Source: Brachionus koreanus
Lineage: Eukaryota; Rotifera; Eurotatoria; Ploima; Brachionidae
NCBI GenBank assembly: GCA_016987375.1
Contig: PJRA01000297.1
Span: forward strand, 728,336 to 792,335
DNA: 64,000 bases
Direction of reading: 5' to 3'
Part shown: piece by piece, positions 23,698 through 34,388 of the stretch
How the letters are laid out: every line of letters starts with the position of its first letter
Numbering within the stretch: position 1 is the stretch's first letter
The notes under the pieces: model-generated
What the model was told of the DNA's origin: nothing
The model's database searches: none
What the model saw: only the letters and a program-made list of their open reading frames with translations
Position numbers and translations under genes: made by a program

Positions 23698-24675
23698 TTA
23701 AAAAATTTTATTCAATTTATCACTAAGATAGTAATTATCATCAACTATAAAATTATACCAATAATAAGGTAAAAAAATGGTGCTAAAATGCCATAAAGCA
23801 TGAGAGTCTAAAAACCACCATAAAGGCCTAAAATCAAACACTTCAAAAACAATGAGAATATCAAATAGAATAACACTAAGAGCACATCTCCATACGTATC
23901 TATTATTTTTTACATATCGTTTATAAGCACACCAACTCAGCCAGCAAATTGAGTTTAAAATTCCAACAAACATGTTTGCCTGCATGTTGTAGCCATAATC
24001 GAATCGAACAGAACTAAGATAATTGCAATGGTATATAAAATAGATCAAGCTTCCTAAATTACCCAAATGCATTAACCAATTAAGATTTTTTCGTAGTTTC
24101 AAAAAACGAATTACAAACGAATTTAATTGACTAAGAACTAATAAAAATGCGCTAAAATAGTCCATTCGTTCTGTAAACGGAGTGTCTCTAGTGTGGAATA
24201 TAGCTGACCAAAACCATGCATTTAAGCATATATAGCCAAAACCAGTCCATAAAATTTTAAATGGAGCATTGCGCGGCATTCTTTTTCTCATTTTTTTAAT
24301 CATAATGTAGTTGGCTGCAAAGTTTAATACTGAGCTAATGGTCGATGCTGGCTCTTGTATTCCGAGGATTCTGACAAAAGGCCATTTGCCGTAAAATTGA
24401 GGAGCATCTTGATTATAATATACTTTGAAATCATTAATGGCTTTCCACATACATATGTATTTGCATTCACTTTCACAATCCCATCCGAGTAGTTTTAAAT
24501 AAAATGGCTGAGTTTTTTCATACACGGTTGGTTGATTGGCTGCAGCAAATTGTCGGCTACAATTGCGGCTAAAGCACTTGTCCAGGCAATAATTAAAAAA
24601 GCTAGACCTGTCACCTTTTGAAGCCAAAATAACAGAGATATAAAAGATAAGTAAAATAAATAGTTGCCGATACAT
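23698..24675 (-). CDS. PGAP3: Post-GPI attachment to proteins factor 3 (Per1-like)
   Basis: Seen: single exon, 325 residues, close to the family's usual length of about 320. It starts with a signal peptide (residues 1-18), then a Cys-rich luminal part (CLDKCFSRNC, LGWDCESECKYICMW), then seven hydrophobic segments. The CREST-superfamily metal/catalytic residues are visible: S-x-x-x-H in SAIFHTRDTPFTERMDYFSA (Ser, His, Asp) and the paired histidines in DSHALWHFSTIF. Known: PGAP3/Per1 is an ER/Golgi phospholipase that removes the sn-2 acyl chain during fatty-acid remodelling of GPI anchors. The start is the ATG that opens the signal peptide. It lies convergent to the RING gene, about 160 bases or more from its 3' end. 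Confidence 0.95.
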   Translation of the reverse strand: MYRQLFILLIFYISVILASKGDRSSFFNYCLDKCFSRNCSRQFAAANQPTVYEKTQPFYLKLLGWDCESECKYICMWKAINDFKVYYNQDAPQFYGKWPFVRILGIQEPASTISSVLNFAANYIMIKKMRKRMPRNAPFKILWTGFGYICLNAWFWSAIFHTRDTPFTERMDYFSAFLLVLSQLNSFVIRFLKLRKNLNWLMHLGNLGSLIYFIYHCNYLSSVRFDYGYNMQANMFVGILNSICWLSWCAYKRYVKNNRYVWRCALSVILFDILIVFEVFDFRPLWWFLDSHALWHFSTIFLPYYWYNFIVDDNYYLSDKLNKIF

Positions 24676-25330
24676 GACACAACCCTCGGATTCAGATCTA
24701 GTACATTTTAAATTTTTCTAAAAATAAATTGAATTTTTTATGTAGATTTAGTTTGGTAAGTTGGCAACGTTTAGAATTAAAATTTTTTTTTTCAAAAATT
24801 TTAATTTAAGTTAACAAAATTTTGTCAATTCCTGATTTTAATAAAACTTTTTGAAATTTTGCTAAACATACAAAAATTAATTATTAAATTTAATGATTTG
24901 ATTTTACAAGCAAAAATTAATGCTTTAATAACTTTTCATCTTTTACCAATTCGCTTAAGTATAAAAATATTATAGCTTATATAGATAATTTAATAATTGT
25001 TTTGAAACATTTAGCTCTACTAATCTCTCATTTTATACGCTCAAATTTTTCTAACAATTTGGTAAAATTTTAAGCTTTTAAGAGGTTATTGAAAAAAGTA
25101 ACTTCAATTAATAATTCATGACCTAATAGCAAAAAATCCAAACTAAAAATATGTAAAAATTTGAAATACATAATTTTTGTCTAATAAATTAGCCATATTT
25201 TGAAAATTGTAAAAATATTACTTTCTTTAAAAACTTTTCATAATTTTAGAAAAAGAAAATTTAGAACAAATTTGAGAATCATTGGGGAATTTATATAATT
25301 TTTATTAATAATAGAAATTATTAGTATTAT

Positions 25331-25565
25331 GAGCAAAGTAAAATGTTTTGATCAAATTTCATTTTTCAAAAATGATCAAAACATTTTAAATGCGCAATTA
25401 AATTTCAATGCATGTTTATAAATTACAATCCTTTTTTAGAAGTCTAAAAATAAAGCTTTGAAATTTTTCAAAAATAAAAAAAACTGCGATAAAATTTGAT
25501 TGCACTTTTAAAATGTTTTGATCATTTTTGAAAAATTAAATTTGATCAAAACATTTTACTTTGCC
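25331..25565. mobile_element. Fold-back (palindromic) MITE-like element
   Basis: The left arm (25333-25405, starting GCAAAGTAAAATGTTTTGATC) is repeated in inverse orientation at 25490-25564 (ending GATCAAAACATTTTACTTTGC). The arms are about 73 bases with few mismatches, around an unpaired centre of about 85 bases. Each arm is itself nearly palindromic around TTTTGATCA. No target duplication was identified. Confidence 0.7.
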
Positions 25566-26632
25566 GATTTTATAGGCCTTAAATCTATTTGTGATGCGAT
25601 ATATGTTAAATCTTAACTTTTAACCTAATTGTTCGATTTTTAACACATGTCTTTTTATATCGAACACTATTTTAAAATTTTTAACCTGTGACATGAACTA
25701 AAAGTAGAAAATGCACTTAAATATGCTCAAAAAAGCTGGATTCTCGGAATTAAACACATGTCTTGAATAAAATATTTTAACCAGTGTTCTTTAAAAAAAA
25801 ATGTAATTATTGTGCATTATGCCATAAAAGGTAATAGAAAAAAGTAATTTAAAAATTTAAAAAAAAAGTAATTATTGATAAATTTAGGTTAACAAAAATT
25901 TATTAATTAGGTAAATAAAAGTACAAAAAACAAAAAGTCTTGAAAATCTCTATAACGACTCAAAAACCCTAAATGTTTATTTGAATCCTCTTCTTCGCGT
26001 ATTTTCTCAATTAACCATAGAAAGTGGAATCAAATTCTTAATTTTATGTTTGACGATAGATTCTTATTTAAGAAAATGACAATAAAATAATTGGTATTAC
26101 ATTTTTGGCAATAGATTACTAAAAATCGCCATATAATGACATGCCTTTAAAATAGAGCAATTACTTTAGAAATAAGTAAGAAAATAAGAAAAATTTGAAA
26201 GATAAAATTTAATTTTTTCACAAAATCACTATTAATTTTATTTTTTGCCTTCAATTTAAAAGCATCTTGCTCTATGAATGTAAAAATTGACCTTAATTTT
26301 TTATTTTAAACAAGTCTGGATAAACAAATAAATTGTAGCATGCGTAAACAATTTAATGATGGCTCCATTAGTTAAATTTAATAAAAATGAATCTGAAATG
26401 TTAAAATAAGTTGAACAAAATTCCTATTAATAAAATCTAAACCAAAAAATCATTTCTCATATTCATCCGGTCCTATTTCTTTGAAACGAAATTTGAAGCT
26501 TGGGTTTCGCTTGGTTGACAAACGTGAACATTAAATATTTGTAAATGATATTTTAGATTGTGTCATTAAAATCATTTTCAAAATTAAAAATTTAAATTTC
26601 GTTGCAATCATTGAAACCTAAATATTTTTTAA

Positions 26633-26858
26633 ACACTCAAAGGCCGGATAGATCTTTCGATCCAATTTATTTGACTAGTTTTTTTACTTTTTTTCAATCA
26701 AAAAAATTATTTTTTTAAACAAATAAAATAATTTTATAATATTTTTGATTCAGGATATGATTGGAAAAAAATTTAGAAAAAATATTAAATTTATTGAATA
26801 AAAAACAGATTAAGGAAGTAACAAAAAAGGTTCAATAGACCTCTCTGGCCTTTGAGTG
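26633..26858. mobile_element. piggyBac-like MITE (TTAA-flanked)
   Basis: The ends are inverted copies: CACTCAAAGGCC at 26634 and GGCCTTTGAGTG ending at 26858. The right end abuts TTAA (26859-26862) and the left end has TTAA one base away (26629-26632). TTAA targets and C-starting short inverted repeats are typical of piggyBac relatives. The internal 200 bases are AT-rich and non-coding. Confidence 0.65.
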
Positions 26859-27572
26859 TTAAACGAAATAAAATTTGATAAAATAGCTTTTAGATACTTA
26901 ACAACTTGTTTTTAGTTCTTAAAAAATTTTAGGTAATTTTCAGAAAATATATTTAATTTGTCTACATAACTAAATTTAAAAAATTATTAAATAATCATTG
27001 TTAAAAACAGAGATATTTCATAAAATATATTGTTTTTAATTTCTAGTAAATTCCAAATGATCTATATATCAATTTTTATATAGATAATTTTTAGGACTTT
27101 CTTTAAAGAAGTTGGGACATATCGACGAAGGCATAACAAAAATGTATCAAATTAGAATTGACCTATTTTCCATTTAGGAGTTATAATTTTTGAAAAAAAA
27201 TTTACAAAATTTTTCAAGATAATTTAAGTTATCTTAGCTATTAAAGAATTCAAAATAAAATTTTGAAAGCGAATCTCAATTTTAGACTGAATGATTCATG
27301 GAACTTTCCAGTTTTTCTACCCACAAGCCTCCCTCTAACCCTCAAGTTTTGAAACAAAAAAATCAAAAATTTAAAATTTAAATTACTTTTTATCTAAAGA
27401 TCTAAAATTTCCATAAATTTTATCATATTGCTGATACAAAGATTGAATAATTATTCACATAAAAATAATAATTAATGAATGATAGCAACAAGTTGAAATA
27501 GAGTTTTAATATGAGCAGAAAATTTTATTTACAAAGTTAAATCTTTTAAAATTTTACAAACAAAATGAAAAT

Positions 27573-29142
27573 TTAAACACATTTTTTTTCTACAATGATA
27601 CGACCAGTTTCCTCATATTCTTGCTTAGAAATCCACATTTGATGAAAAGTGCCTAGAGAGCCGAGAATAGATCCACCAATCCATGAGCTAAATCGTCTCT
27701 CGGCCGCACTTGGTGGCGCTGATATTTTAGTTTTATAATTCATATGATTAAATTCATAGTTGAGACGATCAATAAAACCAATTAGTAAAGAATTGCCACC
27801 AACAACCATTATATTTGAAAAAAAACTCTAAAATAAATCATTTTGTTAATTTCAATTTAATAAAAATAAAATTTATAAATTTTTTTATTACTGATCTTAA
27901 TTCAGCATCACACATGTTTATACTGCTGGTGACTAAATGGACTACATCCAGCATGGCATTTGCATGAACACCTTTTAAAAATGCAGGATTGAACAATGCT
28001 TCTGTAATTTTGAATCGTTGTTCGCCAAAATCTGTGTTAAAACCATTCGGAAATTCATAACCAATTCTAGGCAAAACACTTATTTCGTGTTCATTATATG
28101 TTGAATCAGATACTTGGAGTACATGTGTAGCAAAATCTAAGAGTAATTCTTTAACCATAAATTTCTTGTAAGAATCTGTAATTCCGTTCAGGTCTTTTCG
28201 CAAAAAGCGAGCTTGTTCATTTTGTTTGACGCTTTCCTGAGATAAATTAAAAAAATAAAGCTAACAAAAATAAAAATTTACTTTTGACTTGATTTGATAA
28301 TAAGGAACCAATTCGATATTTAGCTCTTCCATTAGTTGTCTACATTGAGATAGAACAAATTCACCACCAAGTGGGGTCTGAGCAACTGCTTTATTTAGAA
28401 TATAGCCGTCATGAATTGGAACAGCCGTTGTATGAACAGCACCACAATCTAACACAAGACCACTTGTTCTGCTGCTGGCAAAGCTAGAATAAAATATTTT
28501 AAATTTTTTTTTTAATTTTTATACTTTGATTACGATGATAGTACTGCATTTTTTGCCATATAAAATCCTGGTGCCTGATACTTCTCAAAGATCAATTCAC
28601 ATAGTTTTTCTCTTTTTTGTTTAGTGTTGGTCTTTTAAAAAAAAAATAACACAATCTTGATAAATTAATTTAAATTATTACTTACCACTGGCTCTGTAAA
28701 AAGTATTGGATGATTTGATGGATCACAGTGCAAATGCTTGGCAAATGTAAAGTCTAGAACCTTTTCAAACATGTCCCAATCGTCGATTAGTCCGTCTTTT
28801 ACAAAAGATTGAACTTTCATGTTGGGCTTTGGGGTTCGAAAACTCATTACATCGAGCAAGTATTTTTTTTCGTTTTCAGATTCTGATGATTTTATTATAT
28901 CTCCATTACTGGTTCCATTTGTTGAAATATCCATGCTTTCTGCCTTGTCCGAATACTCTTCTATAATTCCATAGTAAGATGGAAAATCAGCTTTAGGCAT
29001 GTCTTCGCCTGCATACCCGACACGAGTTGTGTAACTTCCAACATCAAAAACAAGGGCACCAACCTCGTCTTTAAAACCAAAGTTAACAATCTTTTATTAA
29101 GCTTAATCGAATCTCACCTCCTCCAATTATTCCACCGCTCAT
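27573..29142 (-). CDS. ACTL6A: Actin-like protein 6 (BAF53 / ARP4)
   Basis: Seen: six in-phase exons, 29142-29118, 29068-28686, 28631-28534, 28483-28282, 28236-27892 and 27827-27573, giving 435 residues (vertebrate ACTL6 is 429). The N-terminus MSGGIIGG...[25 protein letters not shown] and the C-terminal [30 protein letters not shown] are characteristic of the BAF53/ARP4 branch of the actin family. The phosphate-binding loops are seen as DVGSYTTR and LDCGAVHTT, and the acidic Ser-rich insert near residue 70 is as in ACTL6. Known: a nuclear actin-related subunit of SWI/SNF (BAF), INO80 and NuA4/TIP60 complexes that pairs with nuclear actin. The ACTL6A versus ACTL6B split is vertebrate, so the symbol denotes the family. 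The first exon is only 25 bases. Confidence 0.96.
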
Positions 29143-29449
29143 TTTATCTTGGTTTTTAATTTAAAATTTTTTTTAACTAAATTCTTCAAAAAATTAAATC
29201 ATCAAGCAGATACTGTATTTTGATAATGTCAAATTTTTATTAACAATTAAATAAATTTCAAAGTCAAAACATTAGATTAATAAAAATAAGCTAAAAATTC
29301 TTCTCATTGTTCTCATGAAGCCAGCTATCAAATTAATTGCATCAACCACATTTGTGGAAGCCGGTCCACAATTAGTTAGTTAGTTAGTTAATTAATAGTT
29401 AGTTGTTAGAATGACAACATTCTAACAAGAATGTCTGAGCTCATTACTG
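29143..29449. other. Short intergenic region between BAF53 and the small orphan gene
   Basis: This contains an (AGTT)n tract at 29373-29403 followed by the short palindrome TGTTAGAATG-ACAA-CATTCTAACA (29405-29428). No gene was seen. The BAF53 promoter must lie in its lower part, but no TATA box is visible. Confidence 0.5.
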
Positions 29450-29746
29450 CTATCTGGCAGTTTGGAGCTGAATTAGAATAAGAAAATTTAGAATGAGCTG
29501 AACTATCCATTGAATTTGTCCAACGCCACTTTGAAAACTTTTGTGAGATTGGATTTTATCATATTTATTATAATCTCCTTTCACTGGCCTTTCATTTAGT
29601 TTTGATAACCCCATCTTCAACAATCGCATTACATCGTCCATAGCTCTAAAAGTAAAAGGAACTTCACTTAGAACTGCAAACCACTCTGATACAGAATTCC
29701 ACACGCTAGTTCGCTTACATAGAAAATCTTCAAACAATTTTACCAT
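29450..29746 (-). CDS. Small orphan protein with an inducible-type promoter
   Basis: I do not recognise this 98-residue frame. It begins MVKLFEDFLCKRTSVW and is rich in aromatic and hydrophobic residues, with an amphipathic middle and a hydrophobic stretch near the C-terminus (IQWIVQLILNFLILIQL). What supports it as a gene is its upstream region: a consensus TATAAAAGG 62 bases before the ATG, a perfect 10-bp inverted repeat, and two TTCnnGAA units resembling a heat-shock element. A spliced continuation beyond 29450 cannot be excluded. Composition of the frame is less AT-rich than the flanks, consistent with coding. Confidence 0.45.
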   Translation of the reverse strand: MVKLFEDFLCKRTSVWNSVSEWFAVLSEVPFTFRAMDDVMRLLKMGLSKLNERPVKGDYNKYDKIQSHKSFQSGVGQIQWIVQLILNFLILIQLQTAR

Positions 29747-29799
29747 TTGTTTACTTAGCCGTTATCACGTCAAGTGTTTCGAAAGAATTCGTTACACAT

Positions 29800-29808
29800 C
29801 CTTTTATA
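29800..29808 (-). promoter_or_regulatory. TATA box of the small orphan gene
   Basis: TATAAAAGG on the minus strand, 62 bases upstream of the ATG at 29746. Transcription would start about 30 bases before the ATG. It is one of the very few consensus TATA boxes at a proper distance from a gene here. Confidence 0.6.
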
Positions 29809-29824
29809 GGGACGAAACCATGCT

Positions 29825-29851
29825 GATGAGATTAGTTGAAATAATCTCATC
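29825..29851. repeat. Perfect 10-bp inverted repeat upstream of the TATA box
   Basis: GATGAGATTA at 29825-29834 and TAATCTCATC at 29842-29851 are perfect complements around a 7-base spacer, between the TATA box and the heat-shock-like element. It may be an operator-like dimer site. Confidence 0.6.
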
Positions 29852-29858
29852 ATGTTTG

Positions 29859-29881
29859 TTCTTCAAGAACTTCTTGAAGAA
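29859..29881 (-). promoter_or_regulatory. Heat-shock-element-like sequence
   Basis: Two TTCnnGAA units (TTCAAGAA at 29862-29869 and TTCTTGAA at 29871-29878) lie side by side, with extra TTC and GAA at the outer edges. A canonical HSF site has 2 bases between units; here there is 1, so binding would not be perfectly in register. Confidence 0.45.
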
Positions 29882-32783
29882 AAAACATAAATTGATTGCT
29901 GATAACATATTATATATTCTATTTAAGAAAAAATTATGTTGACTTGTGAAAAAATTGTGTTTTTTTTTGCTTGTTATCTTTTGAATTTTCGTTTGTGTCC
30001 TATTAAGCTATGTCTTTGGCTTATTTTAGTAGAATTTTTTATCAATCTAGTTTTTTCATAACTTTTTTTAGATGAAAAATTTATAGAATTTAGTCTTATT
30101 AAGCTTAAATGAAAAAATTAATTTTGTTTGAAATTAATATACTTTTTGTAAAGAAATTTACATAGAATCTTACTAAAATTTTGGTCGTTTATTTTAACAC
30201 TTAAATTCCTTTAAAAAATGCTATTATTATGTAAAATTATTAAGATATTTTCGAGTTAAAAATATATGAAAAAGTGCTCGGTGCTTCTAGTGTTAAAAAA
30301 AAAAGTAATTAGTAAAAAATATCATTAATAAATTTACAACTCACAAGTGAATTTAATAAAATATTCATTTTTTTTAATTTAATTTTTTCGATTTTTACTT
30401 TTCAAAATAAGATTTATTCTTACATTAATACTTCTCTTTTAAATAGTAGTGGTCAAACTTTTTAAAAATTCTGTGTAATTTTATTTTTAGTACAAAAAAT
30501 ATTAATTATTGTTGATTGAATCCTACTCTTTAGAAAATCATAATAAGTCAAAATAAATAATTTTATTAATAATTTATTTAAAAGATTTTCTCTCAATCAT
30601 TTAAGATATAATATTAAAACTTGAATAAAAAATACCAAAATAAATTAAAAAACAATTTTTCTAAACACTTTTTTGATTGTAAAAGGAACATTAAATACGG
30701 CGTCTCTGAATACGAGACCAATATTGAACTTGATTTATGTTAGCTTACTATCCATTATTTAAAAATTCTATATTTCCATAAAAAAATATATACAATCTTG
30801 GATTTGATAGCAAATTTGATTTCGTGACTTAGATTAGATTTTAAATTTCAACATTTTAACAAGTATATTAATTTAAAGATGAGAGATCATCATTTTTTGC
30901 TAAAATATAAAATATCTAATAAATTTCAAAAAAAATAATATCCGAAAACTATTTAAAGCTATAAGAAGAGTAATATTTAGATAGAAAACATATAAAATAG
31001 TAGTAAGTGAGAGTTTTAAAGAACAAATTATTTCCAAGGGAATTTGTATTGCATTGTAACATAAAAATAAAAACAATTGAACATAATTAACAAACATGAA
31101 AAAATTTTTAAGAAAGTAAAAGTTGCGATCTAAATTTTGAGAAGTCTTAAACTGAAAATCAAAGTAAAAAATCATTTTCATAAATATCTGTTGAGAAATT
31201 TTAAATATTAATCTAATGCGGTTAAAAAAAAAATTGTAACAAATGTATCATTTCAAAAGCTAAAAATTTATCTGTCGTTTTTTTTTGACAAACAAATTTC
31301 AAATTTTCTTAAATTCTCATTTATAGTGCTCATAATTTTGCCCAAATTATTAAAATTGATGATTTAATCAAGGGAAATTTAATATTTAAATAGATTTATA
31401 ATTTTGATGTTCAAAATTTAAATTTTTTTTTTATTAATTTCTTTTAGATTTTTGACCCATTTATTTAAAAAGAATGACAATAATTTAAAATAATTTAAAT
31501 GTAACTATTGATTCCTATTGAAATATTTATTCAAAATTCTAATTAGTTTTCAACGTTATGTATTCGTATAAAATAGAAATAATTGACTAAATACCAACAA
31601 TCTTTTTTATTCCAATCTTAATAGCTGTTAGTGAATTTACGACAAGATTTTAATGAAATTTAAGGTATTATATAATTTGAAAAAAATTTTTAGACGTTAA
31701 ACCAAACACTCGCTAGAAAATAATTACCTCCTTAAAGTAATATTAAAGTAAGCAATGTAAATGGGAGAAATACGAAAGTTCAAGTAAATTAAAAATTTTT
31801 GCTTTCTTAATTAATTTTTAAACAAAATTTTTCACTTTTTGCATTTTAATATTAGAAGTTTTTAATTTAGAATCTAAAGCAATGAGCTTATTGTTAAGTA
31901 AGAAGAAAACAGAATAAAATTTATCAGGCGAATAATTTTGTGATTAAATCTTTGAGAATAAAAAAATTTATTTCAATATGAATTAGTGATAAAGATTTTT
32001 GTTTTAGATGTTTGCATTTTTTAATTCACATTGTATTTTTAATCATTTACTAATATTTTTTAAACAGAGTAAAGCAATATTTTAAAATTAATTCTTGTAA
32101 CCCGGAGACATCTAAAGTATTACGTAATTACACTTAGCATCAGCCGAAGATTCAGTAAATTTGGTTTTTCAACTTTATGTGGTTTTCTATCATTTTAATA
32201 GATCTTTTAACAGTAAAAATGACTTTGAAAAGTTAATTAAATCAAATAAAAATATAGCGAAGAGTTATTTAAAAAAATTTTAATTAGAATTGGCAATTTT
32301 ATTTTTACCATAAATCTTTTTGGCAATAAAAAATTCAATCTATTCGAGTGTTTATACATACTTCATATAAACAACAACTAAAAATTGCTTTAAATCATGA
32401 TAAGATAAAACTCTTTGTTCGTAAACGATTCTATTTGTTTTTAAAAGTATATAATTGAAAATTATCAGCATGAAATTGATCGTCAGGACTAAGAAATTTA
32501 GCTAATCTAAAAAGCTAATTAAAAATGATACAAAAAGAATGCCCAAGTTCAATTGAAACTTGGCTTCTTGTAATATTTTTCATATGATAAATTAAATTTC
32601 AAAAGGGTTGGAAAAAAAAAAGAGAATGCAATTGATGTTGAATCATCCAAAGAAACAAAGCAAGCAATTTAATTTTGGAAATTGCTTTTCAAACTTGTTT
32701 TCTATTATTTATTCATTAATGAGAATATTTAAAAAAAAATTTAATAAACCTTTTTTTTAGTTTATGCTTTGCAGATTTTGAAA
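29882..32783. other. Intergenic AT-rich region
   Basis: About 2.9 kb without a convincing gene. Near 30282-30297 it has a single piggyBac-like end, GGTGCTTCTAGTGTTAA, identical to an end of the element at 58908-59122. The matching other end is not clear; a weak TTAACACTTAAATTCC lies at about 30196. A 93-codon hydrophobic frame on the minus strand (30900-31181) is low-complexity and discounted. Confidence 0.5.
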
Positions 32784-33290
32784 ATGTTCAATTATGGGTT
32801 TGGTCGAATCACTTGTGGTTGCTGTTCGGCCTCGATAGCAGTTAAAGTGGACAAATGTAAACATGATTACACTGAACAAAGTTGCGTTCAAAAAGACGAA
32901 TGTGATCATTTTAAATTTGAGATTGAACTCAAGCTATCTAGGCCAACTGAACAAGAACAAATTCAAGGAAAACATGAATCAATTGAGATTAATTTGAAAT
33001 CTAAATGCAAAAAGTGTAATGATGACTTTGATTGCTTTTCAAACTGTACAAATCAGAGTTCGAAATCTGGAATTAAAATTGTGTCTGGTCACGGTATTTC
33101 ATGTTTTTTTGCTTACGAATACACTTCAGACGAAAATTCGGACTTTATAAACCGACCTGAACGCGGCAAACCAAACCTTCCATCGCCGCAAATACCCACT
33201 CCGGTTCCATATCAACTGAATCAATTGAGTTTTTTGGATTTTTACTCGCGGGGGCCTTCTCCTAATTTTATCCTAAAACAAAGAGTTTGA
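32784..33290 (+). CDS. Orphan cysteine-rich protein, possibly missing a 5' exon
   Basis: Not recognised. From ATG 32784 the frame encodes 168 residues. The first half has cysteines in a CGCC motif, then CKHDYTEQSCVQKDECDHF, and the middle has CKKCNDDFDCFSNC, a zinc-binding-like or disulfide-rich pattern. The last 50 residues are rich in Pro/Ser (PNLPSPQIPTPVPYQL). The frame is preceded by TTTTTTTTAG and GCAG, both plausible splice acceptors, so the true first exon may lie upstream. Codon usage is distinctly less AT-rich than the flanks, supporting real coding sequence. There is no hydrophobic signal in the visible part. Confidence 0.55.
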   Translation: MFNYGFGRITCGCCSASIAVKVDKCKHDYTEQSCVQKDECDHFKFEIELKLSRPTEQEQIQGKHESIEINLKSKCKKCNDDFDCFSNCTNQSSKSGIKIVSGHGISCFFAYEYTSDENSDFINRPERGKPNLPSPQIPTPVPYQLNQLSFLDFYSRGPSPNFILKQRV

Positions 33291-34388
33291 TTTTAATTTT
33301 TTTTGATATATGTAAATACATTTTTATTTATTTATTGAATACAAGAAGGCTTTTAATATTTTAATGCAAATAATCAATATATATTTGTTTAAAAATTTAC
33401 ATTTGAAAGCAGAATCAATATTTTAAGCTTCTTGTTTTTTTTTTAAAAGCAATTTTTTTTAAAGAATTGTAATATTTATTAAAAAAAGTAACTAGGCTAT
33501 ATTTATTAGAATTTTTCTACTAGTTTAAGCAATAAATTTCATTTATAAAAAGCAAAAGCTTGTTATGATTTTAAATTTTCTCAAATTGTTTAGTTTATTT
33601 GATTATTTTTTTTGAAACAAAAATTTTTTCTAATCTCTCAGCAAACAAATCTCATGATGATTTAAAATACACGGATATTTTAGGTCAATAATACCCATTA
33701 CGTCATTCTATTTTTCATAATCGAAACCAGTTTTTTATTTTAACTTTTATTGCGCAATAATTTAACATTTTAATTCTAAATTAAATTAATTAATAGAAAA
33801 ATACAGGGACGAAAAAATATTTTGATATTTGGTATTTAAAATAAAACAATTTATTAGAATGAAATATTTGTAAATATCATAGATTATGAATTTGAAAATC
33901 ATATCTCAATTAAAATCTATGTGAAAAAATCCAGGCAGGTATGTTTTTGCTAAACATGGTTTTTCAGTGAGTTCTGTGGACGAAAAAGTTTTATATTTTT
34001 TAATTAGATTTCACATAAAAATTTTAGTCGAAAAAAAAGTCAAAATTTTGAATATAAAAAATAGCCATAGTTATCATTTTAATAATTAGTTTTAAATTAT
34101 TTTAATTTCAAATATCTATTCTAATTATAAGTTAGATATGAAATATAATGGTTGATTGGTATTTTTAAATAAAAACATAATTATTTTGCTTAATTGACTA
34201 AAATAATTTGATAAATAATTACTGTCAAATATAGAAATTTTGCTTGAAATTTTTTTTTTTCAAATCCAGTGACTGGTTTATCTAAAAACAAAATCAATCA
34301 CTTTTTTCAAAATAAAATATTTATTTAAATATTTAAAAATATAATAAAAAAGAAATTGTTTTTTTTTTTTTTAATTCTATTGCTTGAA
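33291..34388. other. Intergenic AT-rich region, no gene seen
   Basis: About 1.1 kb of A/T-rich sequence between the Cys-rich orphan and the 3' end of ARMH1. Nothing beyond homopolymer runs was noticed. Confidence 0.5.

Larger units (their letters stand above)
24676..27572. other. Intergenic AT-rich region with two MITE-like elements
   Basis: About 2.9 kb with no supported gene. It carries the fold-back element at 25331-25565 and the TTAA-flanked element at 26633-26858. The remainder is A/T-rich and featureless to the eye. Confidence 0.5.

Noticed and set aside
29405..29428. Palindrome TGTTAGAATG...CATTCTAACA read as a transcription terminator
   Set aside because: Intrinsic terminators do not apply to a nuclear eukaryotic genome; recorded only as a short palindrome beside an AGTT microsatellite.
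30900..31181. 93-codon hydrophobic frame, minus strand
   Set aside because: Low-complexity composition, no recognisable family motif, AT-richness as in the flanks.
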